A DNA stretch of 14,760 nucleotides, taken from Prevotella sp. UBA2725. Lineage in GTDB: Bacteria > Bacteroidota > Bacteroidia > Bacteroidales > Bacteroidaceae. The position numbers and the translations under genes were made by a program. Below are positions 7,308 through 14,048 of the stretch, in pieces; the stretch's first letter is position 1; each line of letters begins with the position of its first letter. The notes below the pieces were generated by a model. That model did no database searches and had not been told where the DNA came from. It worked only from the letters and a program-made list of their open reading frames with translations. Location: the NCBI GenBank assembly GCA_002353825.1, contig DEKJ01000002.1, forward strand, positions 5,167 to 19,926, written 5' to 3'.

Positions 7308-7327
7308 GCTGACGAACGTCAGCCGAT
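7304..7327 (-). terminator. Hairpin overlapping the oxidoreductase stop codon
   Basis: ATCGGCTGAC (7304-7313) and GTCAGCCGAT (7318-7327) form a perfect 10-bp stem with a 4-nt loop. The TGA of the oxidoreductase (7319-7321 on the minus strand) is within the stem. There is no U-run after it in the minus-strand direction, so termination is plausible but not proven. Confidence 0.45.
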
Positions 7328-7861
7328 GGTCTTAATGATCCAATCGACGTGTTCCTTAACCGCTTTCTTGGCATCATCCGATAGTACGCCAGTTCCCGCA
7401 TTGAGCAGACCACCGGTGAGACGACCGCCTAAATACTCCATGTTGCAGAAACCAGCACTGATCTTGAAGCGGTTGAGGATATCCTGTTCCGTGATGCCAT
7501 AGGCACCGGAGGTATAGACGTCAGTAGGAGCACCGGCGGTGATGCCAAACACGATCTTCTTGCCCTTGAGTGCCGTGCCCGTGCTGCCGTAAGCCCAGCC
7601 GTGAGCCATCGTCTCTTCCCACCAGCGCATGACGAGAGAGGAAGCTGAATACCAGAAAAGCGGCGACTGGATGATGATGACATCTGCATCCAACAGTTTC
7701 TGCTGCTCTGCCTTCACGTTAATCTTGAAGTCAGGATAGAGCTTCTCAAGGTCGTCGACAACGAGGCCGGGAATAGCTGCTGTGAGTTCCTTGACAATCT
7801 CTTTATTGGCTACCGAGAGCTCAGGGTATGTGTGCCCTGCCACTAATAATACTTTCTTCAT
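7319..7861 (-). CDS. NAD(P)H-dependent oxidoreductase, flavodoxin-like fold
   Basis: 180 residues, the normal length for the family of NAD(P)H:quinone-type or KefF/YwrO-like flavoproteins. The N-terminus KKVLLVAGHTYPELS is the first beta-strand and phosphate-binding loop for FMN. ADVIIIQSPLFWYSASSLVM (about 59-78) is the second flavin-contacting strand-loop with the typical PLFWYS motif. KGKKIVFGITAGAP (about 100-113) is the third. These soluble enzymes transfer two electrons from NAD(P)H to quinones, nitro- or azo-compounds; the physiological substrate is unknown. It is divergent from the MFS transporter gene and has its own -7 element at 7902-7909. Confidence 0.9.
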   Translation of the reverse strand: MKKVLLVAGHTYPELSVANKEIVKELTAAIPGLVVDDLEKLYPDFKINVKAEQQKLLDADVIIIQSPLFWYSASSLVMRWWEETMAHGWAYGSTGTALKGKKIVFGITAGAPTDVYTSGAYGITEQDILNRFKISAGFCNMEYLGGRLTGGLLNAGTGVLSDDAKKAVKEHVDWIIKTIG

Positions 7862-7901
7862 AACTAACTTGTTTTATTATGGATGAAATATTCTTCGACC
7901 A

Positions 7902-7909
7902 CAAAAATA
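7902..7909 (-). promoter_or_regulatory. -7 element of the oxidoreductase gene
   Basis: TATTTTTG on the minus strand matches TAnnTTTG and lies 40 nt before the ATG at 7861. I could not find a good -33 TTTG at the usual spacing, so support is partial. Confidence 0.5.
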
Positions 7910-8008
7910 CGAAAAGATATTCAATCTAACCTTGAAATAGATATTAATTTTTTGAAAGATGATGAGGGCTTTCTGTCCTTACAATGACAGAATTTGACTA
8001 AAAAGTTG

Positions 8009-8016
8009 TAATTTTG
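8009..8016 (+). promoter_or_regulatory. -7 element of the MFS gene, with a long leader
   Basis: TAATTTTG matches TAnnTTTG; a -33 element at the expected spacing is not evident. The leader to ATG 8137 is about 115 nt and contains a small hairpin, ATTCTC-TGCG-GAGAAT (8056-8071), and an in-frame upstream ATG at 8044. The 275-nt gap 7862-8136 otherwise holds only these divergent promoter elements. Confidence 0.5.
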
Positions 8017-8136
8017 CACAGCAAAAGGAAGTAAGGCTTTAACGTGTTTTATCCCATTCTCTGCGGAGAATTGGAATATATAAGTCCAGTTATGAACTTC
8101 TCTCCTTTACATTATTACGTTCATAACAAATTAAAC

Positions 8137-9309
8137 ATGAGAAACACATCAAGACGCATCACATGGACAATCTTGTCTATGTCGTTGCTTACCGTGATGG
8201 CAGGTGCAGCCATCGCCCCAGCCCTAGATATCATTAGGGCTCATTTTGCTGATCAAGATCCATTGCTTATCCAATTACTGGTCAGTATCCCCGCATTGTT
8301 TATCATTATCACCAACCTCTTTTTCCTGGAGATTAGCCGGCACCTCAAGTCAAAGGTTATCGCGCTCATCGGTCTGACCCTTTACGTTGTGGCGGGCGCC
8401 GGGTGCTATTTCGCCAACGACATCTGGGTGCTTCTATTACTCCGCATGTTGCTTGGCGTAAGTGTTGGCTTGGTCATGCCATTGTCTACCGGACTGTTGG
8501 CTTATTACTATCCTCCCGAAGAACAGTCGAGACTCATGGGGCTGTCTGCTGCCATGAACCAGATGGGCGGAGTCGTCGCCACCCTGCTTGCCGGACTGCT
8601 TGCCACCGTTCGATGGAACTATTGTTTCCTCGTTTATCTGCTAGGCCTCCTCGCCATTATCTTGGTCGCCCTCTATCTGCCTAATGAGCACCTCGGATCA
8701 AGCAACAAGCGAGGCGTAGCTTTCCAGCCCCGACAACTGCTGAAGTTCCATCCTTCCGTCATCGGCATGTTCCTCTTGATGATGGTCTTCTTCATCTTCC
8801 CGACCAACTTTGCCATCACGGCGCACGAGCGTACCAATCTCTCTGCTGAGATGATCACGGTCATCATGGTCGGCTTCGACGTGGTAGCATTCTTCGTCGG
8901 CCTACTCTTCAGCAATGTCATGCGGTGGTTCCGCCGGGGCGTGAAATACTTTGCATCGCTCTTCTTCCTCGCTGCCTACGCTTTCTTTGCCTTGGGTCAT
9001 AGTGTGCCCATGCTTCTTATGGGATGTGCACTCGGTGGCATAGCTAATGGTGTCGGTGTGCCTTACCTCAACACCATCGCCTCCATCAAAGGTGGTAAGA
9101 ACTCAGCAACAACAGTAATGCCTCTACTTTCGGCAGCACTCTATCTCGGCCAGTTCGTTTCCCCAATCATCGTCACTCCATTGTCACATTCATTGTTCGG
9201 AACTGATGCCACAGGCTGCTATAAGATTGGCATGATCATCTGCCTCATCTTCCTATGGCAGACTTGGAGCACACGCCACTTCCAGAGTCTTCCGCCGGAA
9301 GAGAAATAA
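8137..9309 (+). CDS. MFS transporter (DHA1-type drug or sugar efflux family)
   Basis: 390 residues from ATG 8137 (MRNTSRRITW), the usual short N-terminal tail before the first membrane helix. The in-frame ATG at 8044 would add 31 residues that are not transporter-like, and is a less likely start. About twelve hydrophobic helices are visible, in two halves separated by a charged loop near residues 187-205. The loop after helix 2 (LEISRHLKSKVIALIG) resembles the MFS motif A region. Helix 4-5 contains LLLLRMLLGVSVGLVMPLST, the motif-B-type segment with a conserved Arg. The substrate cannot be assigned. It is divergently arranged with the oxidoreductase, a pairing that might reflect joint redox or drug stress response, but this is speculation. 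Confidence 0.9.
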   Translation: MRNTSRRITWTILSMSLLTVMAGAAIAPALDIIRAHFADQDPLLIQLLVSIPALFIIITNLFFLEISRHLKSKVIALIGLTLYVVAGAGCYFANDIWVLLLLRMLLGVSVGLVMPLSTGLLAYYYPPEEQSRLMGLSAAMNQMGGVVATLLAGLLATVRWNYCFLVYLLGLLAIILVALYLPNEHLGSSNKRGVAFQPRQLLKFHPSVIGMFLLMMVFFIFPTNFAITAHERTNLSAEMITVIMVGFDVVAFFVGLLFSNVMRWFRRGVKYFASLFFLAAYAFFALGHSVPMLLMGCALGGIANGVGVPYLNTIASIKGGKNSATTVMPLLSAALYLGQFVSPIIVTPLSHSLFGTDATGCYKIGMIICLIFLWQTWSTRHFQSLPPEEK

Positions 9310-9500
9310 TCGGTATACATTGCAGGGGGCGGGCTTGTGGTCCTTTTTTCCCCCTACATATATATTCAACAATAGGGCGCCCATAATGGGTGCCCATACG
9401 GTGTAGCGAACAGCCTCTCTAAATATGCGTGGAGATTACGGTGAAACCATAATGCGATATATCCATTAGGTTATCATCAACAATCAAGTTAATTACTAGC

Positions 9501-9537
9501 GATAATCAATAGAGTTACGCATGATAATCAATAGAGT
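9501..9537. repeat. 15-bp direct repeat, two copies
   Basis: GATAATCAATAGAGT occurs exactly at 9501-9515 and 9523-9537, period 22 nt. It sits just before the 39-bp dispersed repeat. The function is unknown; iterated binding sites or a recombination trace are both possible. Confidence 0.8.
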
Positions 9538-9550
9538 AAATTTAGCGACC

Positions 9551-9589
9551 ATAACCATTCTAGAGGCGACAACATTGTTTATCGGTCGA
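9551..9589 (+). repeat. 39-bp dispersed repeat, copy 1
   Basis: Matches 12985-13023 at 36 of 39 positions; the invariant core is AGGCGACAACATTGTTTA. Both copies lie in non-coding sequence, in the same orientation, upstream of a promoter that starts a gene block. The differences from copy 2 are at 9560, 9562 and 9582. Confidence 0.85.
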
Positions 9590-9708
9590 CCTTCGGCATT
9601 GTGAGCCAACCGCCATAAAATTTTTCTGCTAACTCTTTGTGGTATCAAAAACAATTCCTAAATTTCAATAATTTAGGCTGCATACGGAAATAAAAAAGAA
9701 CAAGTTCT

Positions 9709-9739
9709 TTTGTTATTTCACTCATTTGCACTAAATTTG
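9709..9739 (+). promoter_or_regulatory. Promoter of the DUF4160/DUF2442 gene
   Basis: TTTG at 9709-9712, a 19-nt spacer, and TAAATTTG at 9732-9739: full consensus. The ATG at 9759 follows after 19 nt. Confidence 0.75.
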
Positions 9740-9758
9740 TAGCATAAAACCATCGATT

Positions 9759-10046
9759 ATGCCAGAGATATTCAGATTCTTCGGTTTCTCCTTCTTTTTC
9801 TACAGCAAGGAGCACGAACCTATGATCAAGAAGATTTGGTTTGACAACGATTACATATACGGTGAGGATTCCAACGGAAAGACTTACAAGCAGTCGCTCT
9901 TGTGGTACCCTAAGCTCCACAATGCCACGGAAGAAGAACGCAACATCTATAAGTTCGGTTTCGACGGTATCCACTGGCGTAATCTGGACGAGGACATCAG
10001 CTTTGAGAGTTTCGGCTACGAAGACGCAGAACTGACGACTTATTGA
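9759..10046 (+). CDS. DUF2442 protein fused to a 21-codon DUF4160 remnant
   Basis: 95 residues. Residues 1-21 (MPEIFRFFGFSFFFYSKEHE then P) are the start of a DUF4160 protein, which normally continues with a His-rich PHxH-type segment and runs to about 80-100 residues. From M22 the sequence is a complete DUF2442 domain: IWFDNDYIYGEDSNGKTY, LLWYPKLHNATEEER, and the conserved GIHWRNLDEDISFESF. The two families are usually separate adjacent genes in Bacteroidales, so an in-frame deletion appears to have removed most of DUF4160. AAGGAG at 9807-9812 lies 9 nt before ATG 9822, so DUF2442 may still be translated on its own. DUF2442 has no established biochemical activity and occurs in toxin-antitoxin-like contexts. 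Confidence 0.85.
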   Translation: MPEIFRFFGFSFFFYSKEHEPMIKKIWFDNDYIYGEDSNGKTYKQSLLWYPKLHNATEEERNIYKFGFDGIHWRNLDEDISFESFGYEDAELTTY

Positions 10047-10076
10047 GTGTTTATGATAATAAAGCCATCGAATTTC

Positions 10077-10107
10077 TTTGAGATATGCGATTTTTGTTTT
10101 ATTTTTG
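10077..10107 (+). promoter_or_regulatory. Promoter of the second PIN module
   Basis: TTTG at 10077-10080, a 19-nt spacer, TATTTTTG at 10100-10107. The antitoxin ATG at 10127 follows AAGAGG (10115-10120). An in-frame ATG at 10085 lies inside the promoter and is therefore not the start. Confidence 0.75.
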
Positions 10108-10126
10108 CAGCAAAAAGAGGAAAATC

Positions 10127-10372
10127 ATGGAAACAACTGTAGCTTCTTCCGCACCGGTGGAATCTCTCTGGAAACAGATAAGTGCATTAAGCGATACTGT
10201 TAAGATTCAGTTGATTAATCGTATCAGTGCATCCTTACTTCATAAAGACAAGAAAACTGAAACAAAGGCTATTCGTCGTTTTTCAAATCTCAAAGGTGCT
10301 CTAAAGAATGACTTGAATAAAACAGATCGCGAGCTGTTGGATGAATATCTCTCTGAAAAATACGGTCTATGA
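10127..10372 (+). CDS. Small antitoxin-like partner of the PIN toxin
   Basis: 81 residues from ATG 10127, set by promoter position and the AAGAGG ribosome site. The central helix-rich part (LWKQISALSDTVKIQLINRI) and the charged C-terminus (DRELLDEYLSEKYGL) resemble the short proteins encoded before PIN toxins in Bacteroidales. There is no ribbon-helix-helix or AbrB motif I can name. Its stop overlaps the start of the toxin gene by ATGA (10369-10372). Calling it an antitoxin rests on size, order and overlap rather than on a recognised domain. Confidence 0.75.
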   Translation: METTVASSAPVESLWKQISALSDTVKIQLINRISASLLHKDKKTETKAIRRFSNLKGALKNDLNKTDRELLDEYLSEKYGL

Positions 10373-10818
10373 AAGTTTTCATTGACACAAATATTATCAT
10401 GGAAATGTTGGAACAAAGAACTCAAGCCGATCTTTGCTCCAAGATTTTTGATTGGCTGGATAGAACGGGGAATGAAGGCTATATTTCTATAGGCTCTTTT
10501 TATACCATAACCTTTCTATCCGAACGTCTTCTCCATCACCAAGGTATAAATCGACCTGAGTTAACTCAAAGATTACGTACCATCCTTGAAGGTGTTCTTC
10601 AAGAATTCTCAATATGGCCAGCTTCTACGGAAGAGTTATTAGAAGGTGTACATGACAGTACATTTGAGGACTTGGAGGATAGTTATCAATACCATGCGGC
10701 TATAACATCGGGATGTAGCGTCCTCATTACTATCAATATCAGAGATTTTGCAAAAGTTGATACAACAACTGTAAGAGTATTAACACCTCAAGAATTTAAA
10801 GATAGCTTTATGGGATAA
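10369..10818 (+). CDS. PIN-domain toxin (VapC-like)
   Basis: 149 residues. The N-terminus MKVFIDTNIIMEML carries the first PIN aspartate (D6). The C-terminal half has FEDLEDSYQYHAAITSGC with D101 and D104 in the position of the third and fourth acidic residues, then LITINIRDF (N123, D126). The second acidic residue, usually a Glu in the third helix, is not obvious: the equivalent segment is YISIGSFYTITFL, with serine. That is seen in a Bacteroidetes PIN subgroup and need not mean inactivity. It is unlike the PIN toxin at 2828, so the two modules did not arise by a recent duplication. Confidence 0.88.
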   Translation: MKVFIDTNIIMEMLEQRTQADLCSKIFDWLDRTGNEGYISIGSFYTITFLSERLLHHQGINRPELTQRLRTILEGVLQEFSIWPASTEELLEGVHDSTFEDLEDSYQYHAAITSGCSVLITINIRDFAKVDTTTVRVLTPQEFKDSFMG

Positions 10819-10855
10819 TCGGTTGGAGGAAGGATATCTCCCGATTAGTATCTGA

Positions 10856-10945
10856 ATGACTGAAGAAACTTTCAAAAAAGGTGAGCAGATGATTCTCCAG
10901 CACGAACATGCCATCGGCAAGGAATATGCCGTAGCTAACTTCTAA
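10856..10945 (+). CDS. 29-residue ORF, possible gene remnant
   Basis: ATG 10856 to TAA 10945 encodes MTEETFKKGEQMILQHEHAI plus nine residues. An in-frame stop lies directly upstream. No ribosome site is clear. It fills the gap between the PIN toxin and the UPF0158 gene and could be a tiny gene, a leader peptide or the N-terminal stub of a decayed gene. I do not recognise it. Confidence 0.25.
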   Translation: MTEETFKKGEQMILQHEHAIGKEYAVANF

Positions 10946-10956
10946 ACAATAGAACT

Positions 10957-11463
10957 ATGTCAGAGAAAATTGAATCCAGAGACCAGCTTATATCTGAGAT
11001 AGCTGACGCCTTACAACAGAATTTTGAATATGGCGACGCATGGTTTTACGTCAGTCCTGCTAAAAATGAAGTAGGACTCTATATGGACGGTTCCATGAGT
11101 GACCCTGTCTATCCTGATGACGAAGAAGAGATTGTCAAGATAGAGCCATTGGATTCGCACGAGTCCTTCGGATGCATGGAGGACTTTGCCGACCAGGTCG
11201 AGGATGAGCGCATCCAGAGGATCCTGCTCCGGGCTCTGCAGCGCCGTCATCCCTTCTCCAACTTCCGCTATGCCGTTGATGATGTCAATCTGTTGCAAGA
11301 TTGGTATGCCTTCAAAAATGAGTGGTATAAACAGAAAGCTGAGGAATGGATGCATTACAATGATGTAGACTTCAAGGACGGTCACATCACTGCCAAGCAC
11401 ACCGTAACGTTCTTGCTCGAAGATGAAGATATTGAGGAGGATGATAATGATGACGATGTATAA
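10957..11463 (+). CDS. UPF0158 family protein
   Basis: 168 residues. Residues about 85-133 carry the UPF0158 signature: RIQRILLRALQRRHPFSNFR, then LLQDWYAFKNEWYKQKAEEW. The C-terminus is strikingly acidic (LLEDEDIEEDDNDDDV). The protein is soluble with no signal peptide. The family is uncharacterised. A second, collapsed copy lies at 14532-14652, sharing the last 72 nt exactly. It is followed after 41 nt by another unknown gene, with which it is probably cotranscribed. I found no consensus promoter directly in front. Confidence 0.8.
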   Translation: MSEKIESRDQLISEIADALQQNFEYGDAWFYVSPAKNEVGLYMDGSMSDPVYPDDEEEIVKIEPLDSHESFGCMEDFADQVEDERIQRILLRALQRRHPFSNFRYAVDDVNLLQDWYAFKNEWYKQKAEEWMHYNDVDFKDGHITAKHTVTFLLEDEDIEEDDNDDDV

Positions 11464-11504
11464 TTAGAAGCCTCGGTTCAACCAGTAAGACAATAATATT
11501 TATA

Positions 11505-12062
11505 ATGGGACAATATTTAGCAATTGGCATATACACTAAGATACGAGCGAGCAAGAACGAAGCTGCATCTCGATACAACAGCATTGATGAATGTAAAGAG
11601 GCAATAATCAAGGAGTTTACGTTAAACGACGAAGTCTATGATTTCAAGGAGGATGAGAATAGCATCGAGTTCTCCATCAAACCTCAAGTCATGGAAAGAG
11701 ATTTAGCTAAACTGATGCAACAGTTTTACGCACTTCGTTATTCTACAATCGAAAAGTACGATAGCCGGGAAGCTCTTAAAGCCGTAATGGCATGCAAAGA
11801 CAAGAATGACATTCTGCAACTACTAAATGAAAAGACATTTCAGTGTTTTCAGAAGGGCTACCCGTATTACATCAGCGTTAAGGCAACCAAGGGCTGGACA
11901 AGAAGTATGGAGGTCTCCGTTTCATCTATCATATTAAGCATAGACGGTAAAATTATAATGGAGTGTTACAATGACCTGTTTCATTTCTTTACAAGGTTGA
12001 TACGCGAAAGACTCAGCAACATACCTCTTTCTAATGCTCTAAACGTATATATAGACGGTTAA
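11505..12062 (+). CDS. Uncharacterised protein, 185 residues
   Basis: The start MGQYLAIGIYTKI is hydrophobic but short and alternating, more like a beta-strand than a membrane helix. The middle is mixed helical and charged, and KGYPYYISVKATKGW with the following SSIILSIDGKIIMECYND suggests further strands. No catalytic motif or named domain is recognised. The size, solubility and place in a run of small unknown genes are like those of immunity-type proteins, but that is only a guess. It is the second gene after UPF0158. Confidence 0.7.
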   Translation: MGQYLAIGIYTKIRASKNEAASRYNSIDECKEAIIKEFTLNDEVYDFKEDENSIEFSIKPQVMERDLAKLMQQFYALRYSTIEKYDSREALKAVMACKDKNDILQLLNEKTFQCFQKGYPYYISVKATKGWTRSMEVSVSSIILSIDGKIIMECYNDLFHFFTRLIRERLSNIPLSNALNVYIDG

Positions 12063-12069
12063 TAATACC

Positions 12070-12201
12070 ATGGAACAAACCAATAGTGCTCGACTGGATG
12101 AACTGGATGAAGATTCGACCATATCCAACATTTTAATAATACATAATAATATTAAATATGATGTTACCTACAAGAGCGGAAATGCTTATGCATTTCTATA
12201 A
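12070..12201 (+). CDS. 43-residue ORF overlapping the next gene
   Basis: ATG 12070 to TAA 12201 reads MEQTNSARLDELDEDSTI and onward, with a doubled LDE-type segment coded by a repeated CTGGATGAA. It overlaps the start of the 12158 gene by 44 nt in another frame, so at most one of them, or a coupled pair, is real. The first part looks more protein-like than the Ile/Asn-rich end, which suggests a truncated remnant. Confidence 0.2.
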   Translation: MEQTNSARLDELDEDSTISNILIIHNNIKYDVTYKSGNAYAFL

Positions 12202-12394
12202 AACCGTAGTGGGAGAAGACAATCCTTTCATATCTTCTGAAGAAAGACAGGCTATAATTGCTAAGCAGAAAGAACTTGATCTTACTATTGAGGAAATGAG
12301 TTATGAGGATTGGAATTATATTCTATCCGCAATTAAAGACGTAGGGACAAGATCTGCCAATATCTCTGTTCTCAAATCTATGTTCTTCAGATAA
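12158..12394 (+). CDS. Small uncharacterised protein, 78 residues
   Basis: Starts with two adjacent ATG codons (12158, 12161) in an AT-rich leader. The sequence is helical: AEMLMHFYKTVVG, SSEERQAIIAKQKELDLTIEE, YEDWNYILSAIKDVG. No domain is recognised and there are no cysteine or histidine clusters. It lies 95 nt after the 185-residue gene. Confidence 0.55.
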   Translation: MMLPTRAEMLMHFYKTVVGEDNPFISSEERQAIIAKQKELDLTIEEMSYEDWNYILSAIKDVGTRSANISVLKSMFFR

Positions 12395-12498
12395 TTTTAA
12401 AAAGGTCTCACAAAAGCAAATCGACAATGATAAATTCTAACGCTTCGTAATGTCTAACAGACTGGCAACTACATCGCCAGCCGGAAACATTCGAAGCA

Positions 12499-12771
12499 AT
12501 GAGTAGAAGCAGAAAGAAAGTAGCAGGCGGCACCTGGTGTTGCTGCAAATCACAGAAGAAAGGCAAGCGTCTTTGTAACCGCAAATTCCGCCGAAGAGAA
12601 CACCAATTGATGGCTATGGGTGAATATACAAGGCTACCCTACAACATCAATGAGGCTTTGGGTAAATGGGAACTTGGTGGTGACGGTAAACATGCATGGT
12701 TCTTTTCCTCAAGTGACTATGCACGAGGAAAAGAATGGTACAAGTACTATCTAACCTGCCTGCGGAAATGA
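12499..12771 (+). CDS. Basic, cysteine-containing small protein, 90 residues
   Basis: The N-terminus MSRSRKKVAGG is strongly basic, followed by W-C14-C15-C16-K and C26, then KFRRREHQ. This could be a small metal-binding or nucleic-acid-binding knuckle, although the spacing (CCC-x9-C) matches no named zinc finger. The second half (MAMGEYTRLPYNINEALGKW, then DYARGKEWYKYYL) is well folded-looking and aromatic-rich, and seems conserved in flavour among Bacteroidales hypothetical proteins. A perfect terminator hairpin begins 20 nt after the stop, so this is the last gene of the block. Confidence 0.75.
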   Translation: MSRSRKKVAGGTWCCCKSQKKGKRLCNRKFRRREHQLMAMGEYTRLPYNINEALGKWELGGDGKHAWFFSSSDYARGKEWYKYYLTCLRK

Positions 12772-12790
12772 TCCCTACCCTACGAAGAGC

Positions 12791-12829
12791 AAGGTGGGCT
12801 GTAATACTTGCGATTACAGCCCACCTTTT
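12791..12829 (+). terminator. Strong rho-independent terminator
   Basis: AAGGTGGGCTGTAAT (12791-12805) pairs perfectly with ATTACAGCCCACCTT (12813-12827), a 15-bp stem with a 7-nt loop, followed by TTATCTATT. It closes the block ending with the cysteine-containing gene. It is related in sequence to the terminator at 14692. Confidence 0.9.
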
Positions 12830-12984
12830 ATCTATTCGCCAACCTTCTCTAATGTGAAGGCGTAGCTATGCATATTATTTCACCTCTTCGAATGTATATT
12901 TGTTCATTATCAGTGGGTTGCGCGATTTCTGTCGCAATAATGTAGTTAATTATTGTAAAGAACGGTAGATAACGATAGACAAAC

Positions 12985-13023
12985 ATAACCATTTTGGAGG
13001 CGACAACATTGTTTAACGGTCGA
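12985..13023 (+). repeat. 39-bp dispersed repeat, copy 2
   Basis: Matches 9551-9589 at 36 of 39 positions. It lies 20 nt before the -33 element of the promoter at 13043. The preceding 12830-12984 contains no credible gene; TTGCG and CGCAA near 12919-12938 form a weak inverted repeat. Confidence 0.85.
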
Positions 13024-13042
13024 ACATAAAAACGGGAAAACA

Positions 13043-13074
13043 TTTGCAGACTCTAAAAATATTGCCTATCTTTG
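13043..13074 (+). promoter_or_regulatory. Promoter of the three-gene unit
   Basis: TTTG at 13043-13046, a 20-nt spacer, TATCTTTG at 13067-13074. The first ATG (13092) follows after 17 nt. Confidence 0.75.
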
Positions 13075-13091
13075 TGGCAAAGTAGAAAGAT

Positions 13092-13520
13092 ATGGTATTT
13101 AAATATCAGAGACAGATCGATTCGCTTCTATCCGAAGGATTGAGATTGCCACCCCTGCATGCTCCTAATGGTATGGCTGCTTATAGGTATGTATTCTCAG
13201 AAGACAACCAGAATAATCATAGGCCTGTCTGCATACAGAACCCTGGACGCAAACTTCCCGACAACGAGAAGTTCTCCGGTTATGCTCTCTCATGCTTCGA
13301 CAGCCAATCAAAGGCTGAGCAACGATATAAAGCTTTGTGTAAGTCTTTTAAAAGAACTCCAAAAGCAATTGGAGACTCACTTAGTAGTGGAAAGTTAAAC
13401 AACGAAGATGGCTTGGTAACGACTCCTGACAAGAACTCTGGACATTTTGATTTATATGAATCAGATTCCTGCGATCTTTCTAAGACCTTTAAAATAATTG
13501 AAATACTATGGAGAAATTAA
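13092..13520 (+). CDS. Uncharacterised protein, 142 residues, first gene of a three-gene unit
   Basis: Begins MVFKYQRQIDSLLSEGLRLP then PLHAPNGMAAYRYVF, and carries the segments HRPVCIQNPGRKLPD, SGYALSCFDS and GHFDLYESDSCDLSKTF. The pattern of conserved-looking Gly, Pro and aromatic residues suggests a genuine folded family; I have an impression of similar Bacteroidetes hypothetical proteins but cannot name a domain. No signal peptide or membrane helix. It overlaps the next gene by 13 nt in a different frame, so translation is probably coupled. Confidence 0.75.
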   Translation: MVFKYQRQIDSLLSEGLRLPPLHAPNGMAAYRYVFSEDNQNNHRPVCIQNPGRKLPDNEKFSGYALSCFDSQSKAEQRYKALCKSFKRTPKAIGDSLSSGKLNNEDGLVTTPDKNSGHFDLYESDSCDLSKTFKIIEILWRN

Positions 13521-14035
13521 CTGGTTATCATATACCATTCAATATTAAGGCATTGAAGTTGCGGGCGAATCTCATTGAGCAAGACGGACCACTGCTATCC
13601 TTGTATTATAATGACAAAGGTGACTATTACCTATTCTATTGGTTGGACTGCGACGACACTTCCAACAGATGGATGGTTGTAAGAGCCTCACTTAACACCC
13701 TTTACCAATACATTAACAAGGAGATAACACTCTTGCAGGTAATCAAAGACTCATCCGACAGTTTTGTATGGGTCACAGATTTGGACGGCAAGGGAGAACA
13801 GATCAACACGCTGGCAGTACCATTTGCCAACTTGCCCCAAGACTACCTGCCTGATACCGACTCCTACTTCGAGTTTGATCATCAGCAGGAACTGCTCAAG
13901 GATGTTGGCACCGACAAGATTGAGGTTGACGTTCCCAGGAAGGACAAATCCTTCTTTGCTGCATTGATGTCAAAGATGGGATGGAGACTGTCACCCGATG
14001 CCGTCCACAACCTTATAGACAGAGTAGCGCTTTAA
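13508..14035 (+). CDS. Uncharacterised protein, 175 residues (DUF6575-like pattern)
   Basis: The N-terminal half (LIEQDGPLLSLYYNDKGDYY, LFYWLDCDDTSNRWMVVRAS, then LYQYINKEITLLQVI) has the order of elements I associate with DUF6575-type proteins; this is from memory and not verified. Residues 80-120 continue with VWVTDLDGKGE and LPQDYLPDTDSYFEF, and the C-terminus is basic and amphipathic. No catalytic residues are evident. Its start lies within the end of the preceding gene and the next gene begins 13 nt after its stop, so the three form one operon. Confidence 0.75.
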   Translation: MEKLTGYHIPFNIKALKLRANLIEQDGPLLSLYYNDKGDYYLFYWLDCDDTSNRWMVVRASLNTLYQYINKEITLLQVIKDSSDSFVWVTDLDGKGEQINTLAVPFANLPQDYLPDTDSYFEFDHQQELLKDVGTDKIEVDVPRKDKSFFAALMSKMGWRLSPDAVHNLIDRVAL

Positions 14036-14048
14036 AAACTACAATATT

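Larger units (their letters stand above)
9310..9708. other. Gene-free stretch with repeats and hairpins
   Basis: No credible coding region is visible. Just after the MFS stop, AGGGGG (9324-9329) can pair with CCCCCT (9350-9355) around a loop containing six T, a weak terminator candidate. GGGCGCCC (9375-9382) and GGGTGCCC (9388-9395) form a hairpin with one G-T pair and a 5-nt loop. After that come the 15-bp direct repeat (9501, 9523) and the first copy of the 39-bp dispersed repeat (9551). This is the boundary between resident genes and the accessory region. Confidence 0.6.

Noticed and set aside
9310..9758. tRNA or integrase attachment site at the start of the accessory region
   Set aside because: I saw no tRNA cloverleaf and no integrase or transposase gene in the window, so no attachment site can be supported.
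10085..10126. N-terminal extension of the second antitoxin
   Set aside because: The ATG at 10085 lies between the -33 and -7 elements; ATG 10127 has a ribosome site.
12849..13043. Minus-strand frame of 64 codons in the 12830-13091 gap
   Set aside because: It crosses the 39-bp repeat and the promoter region, is AT-biased, and has no ribosome site or family-like sequence.
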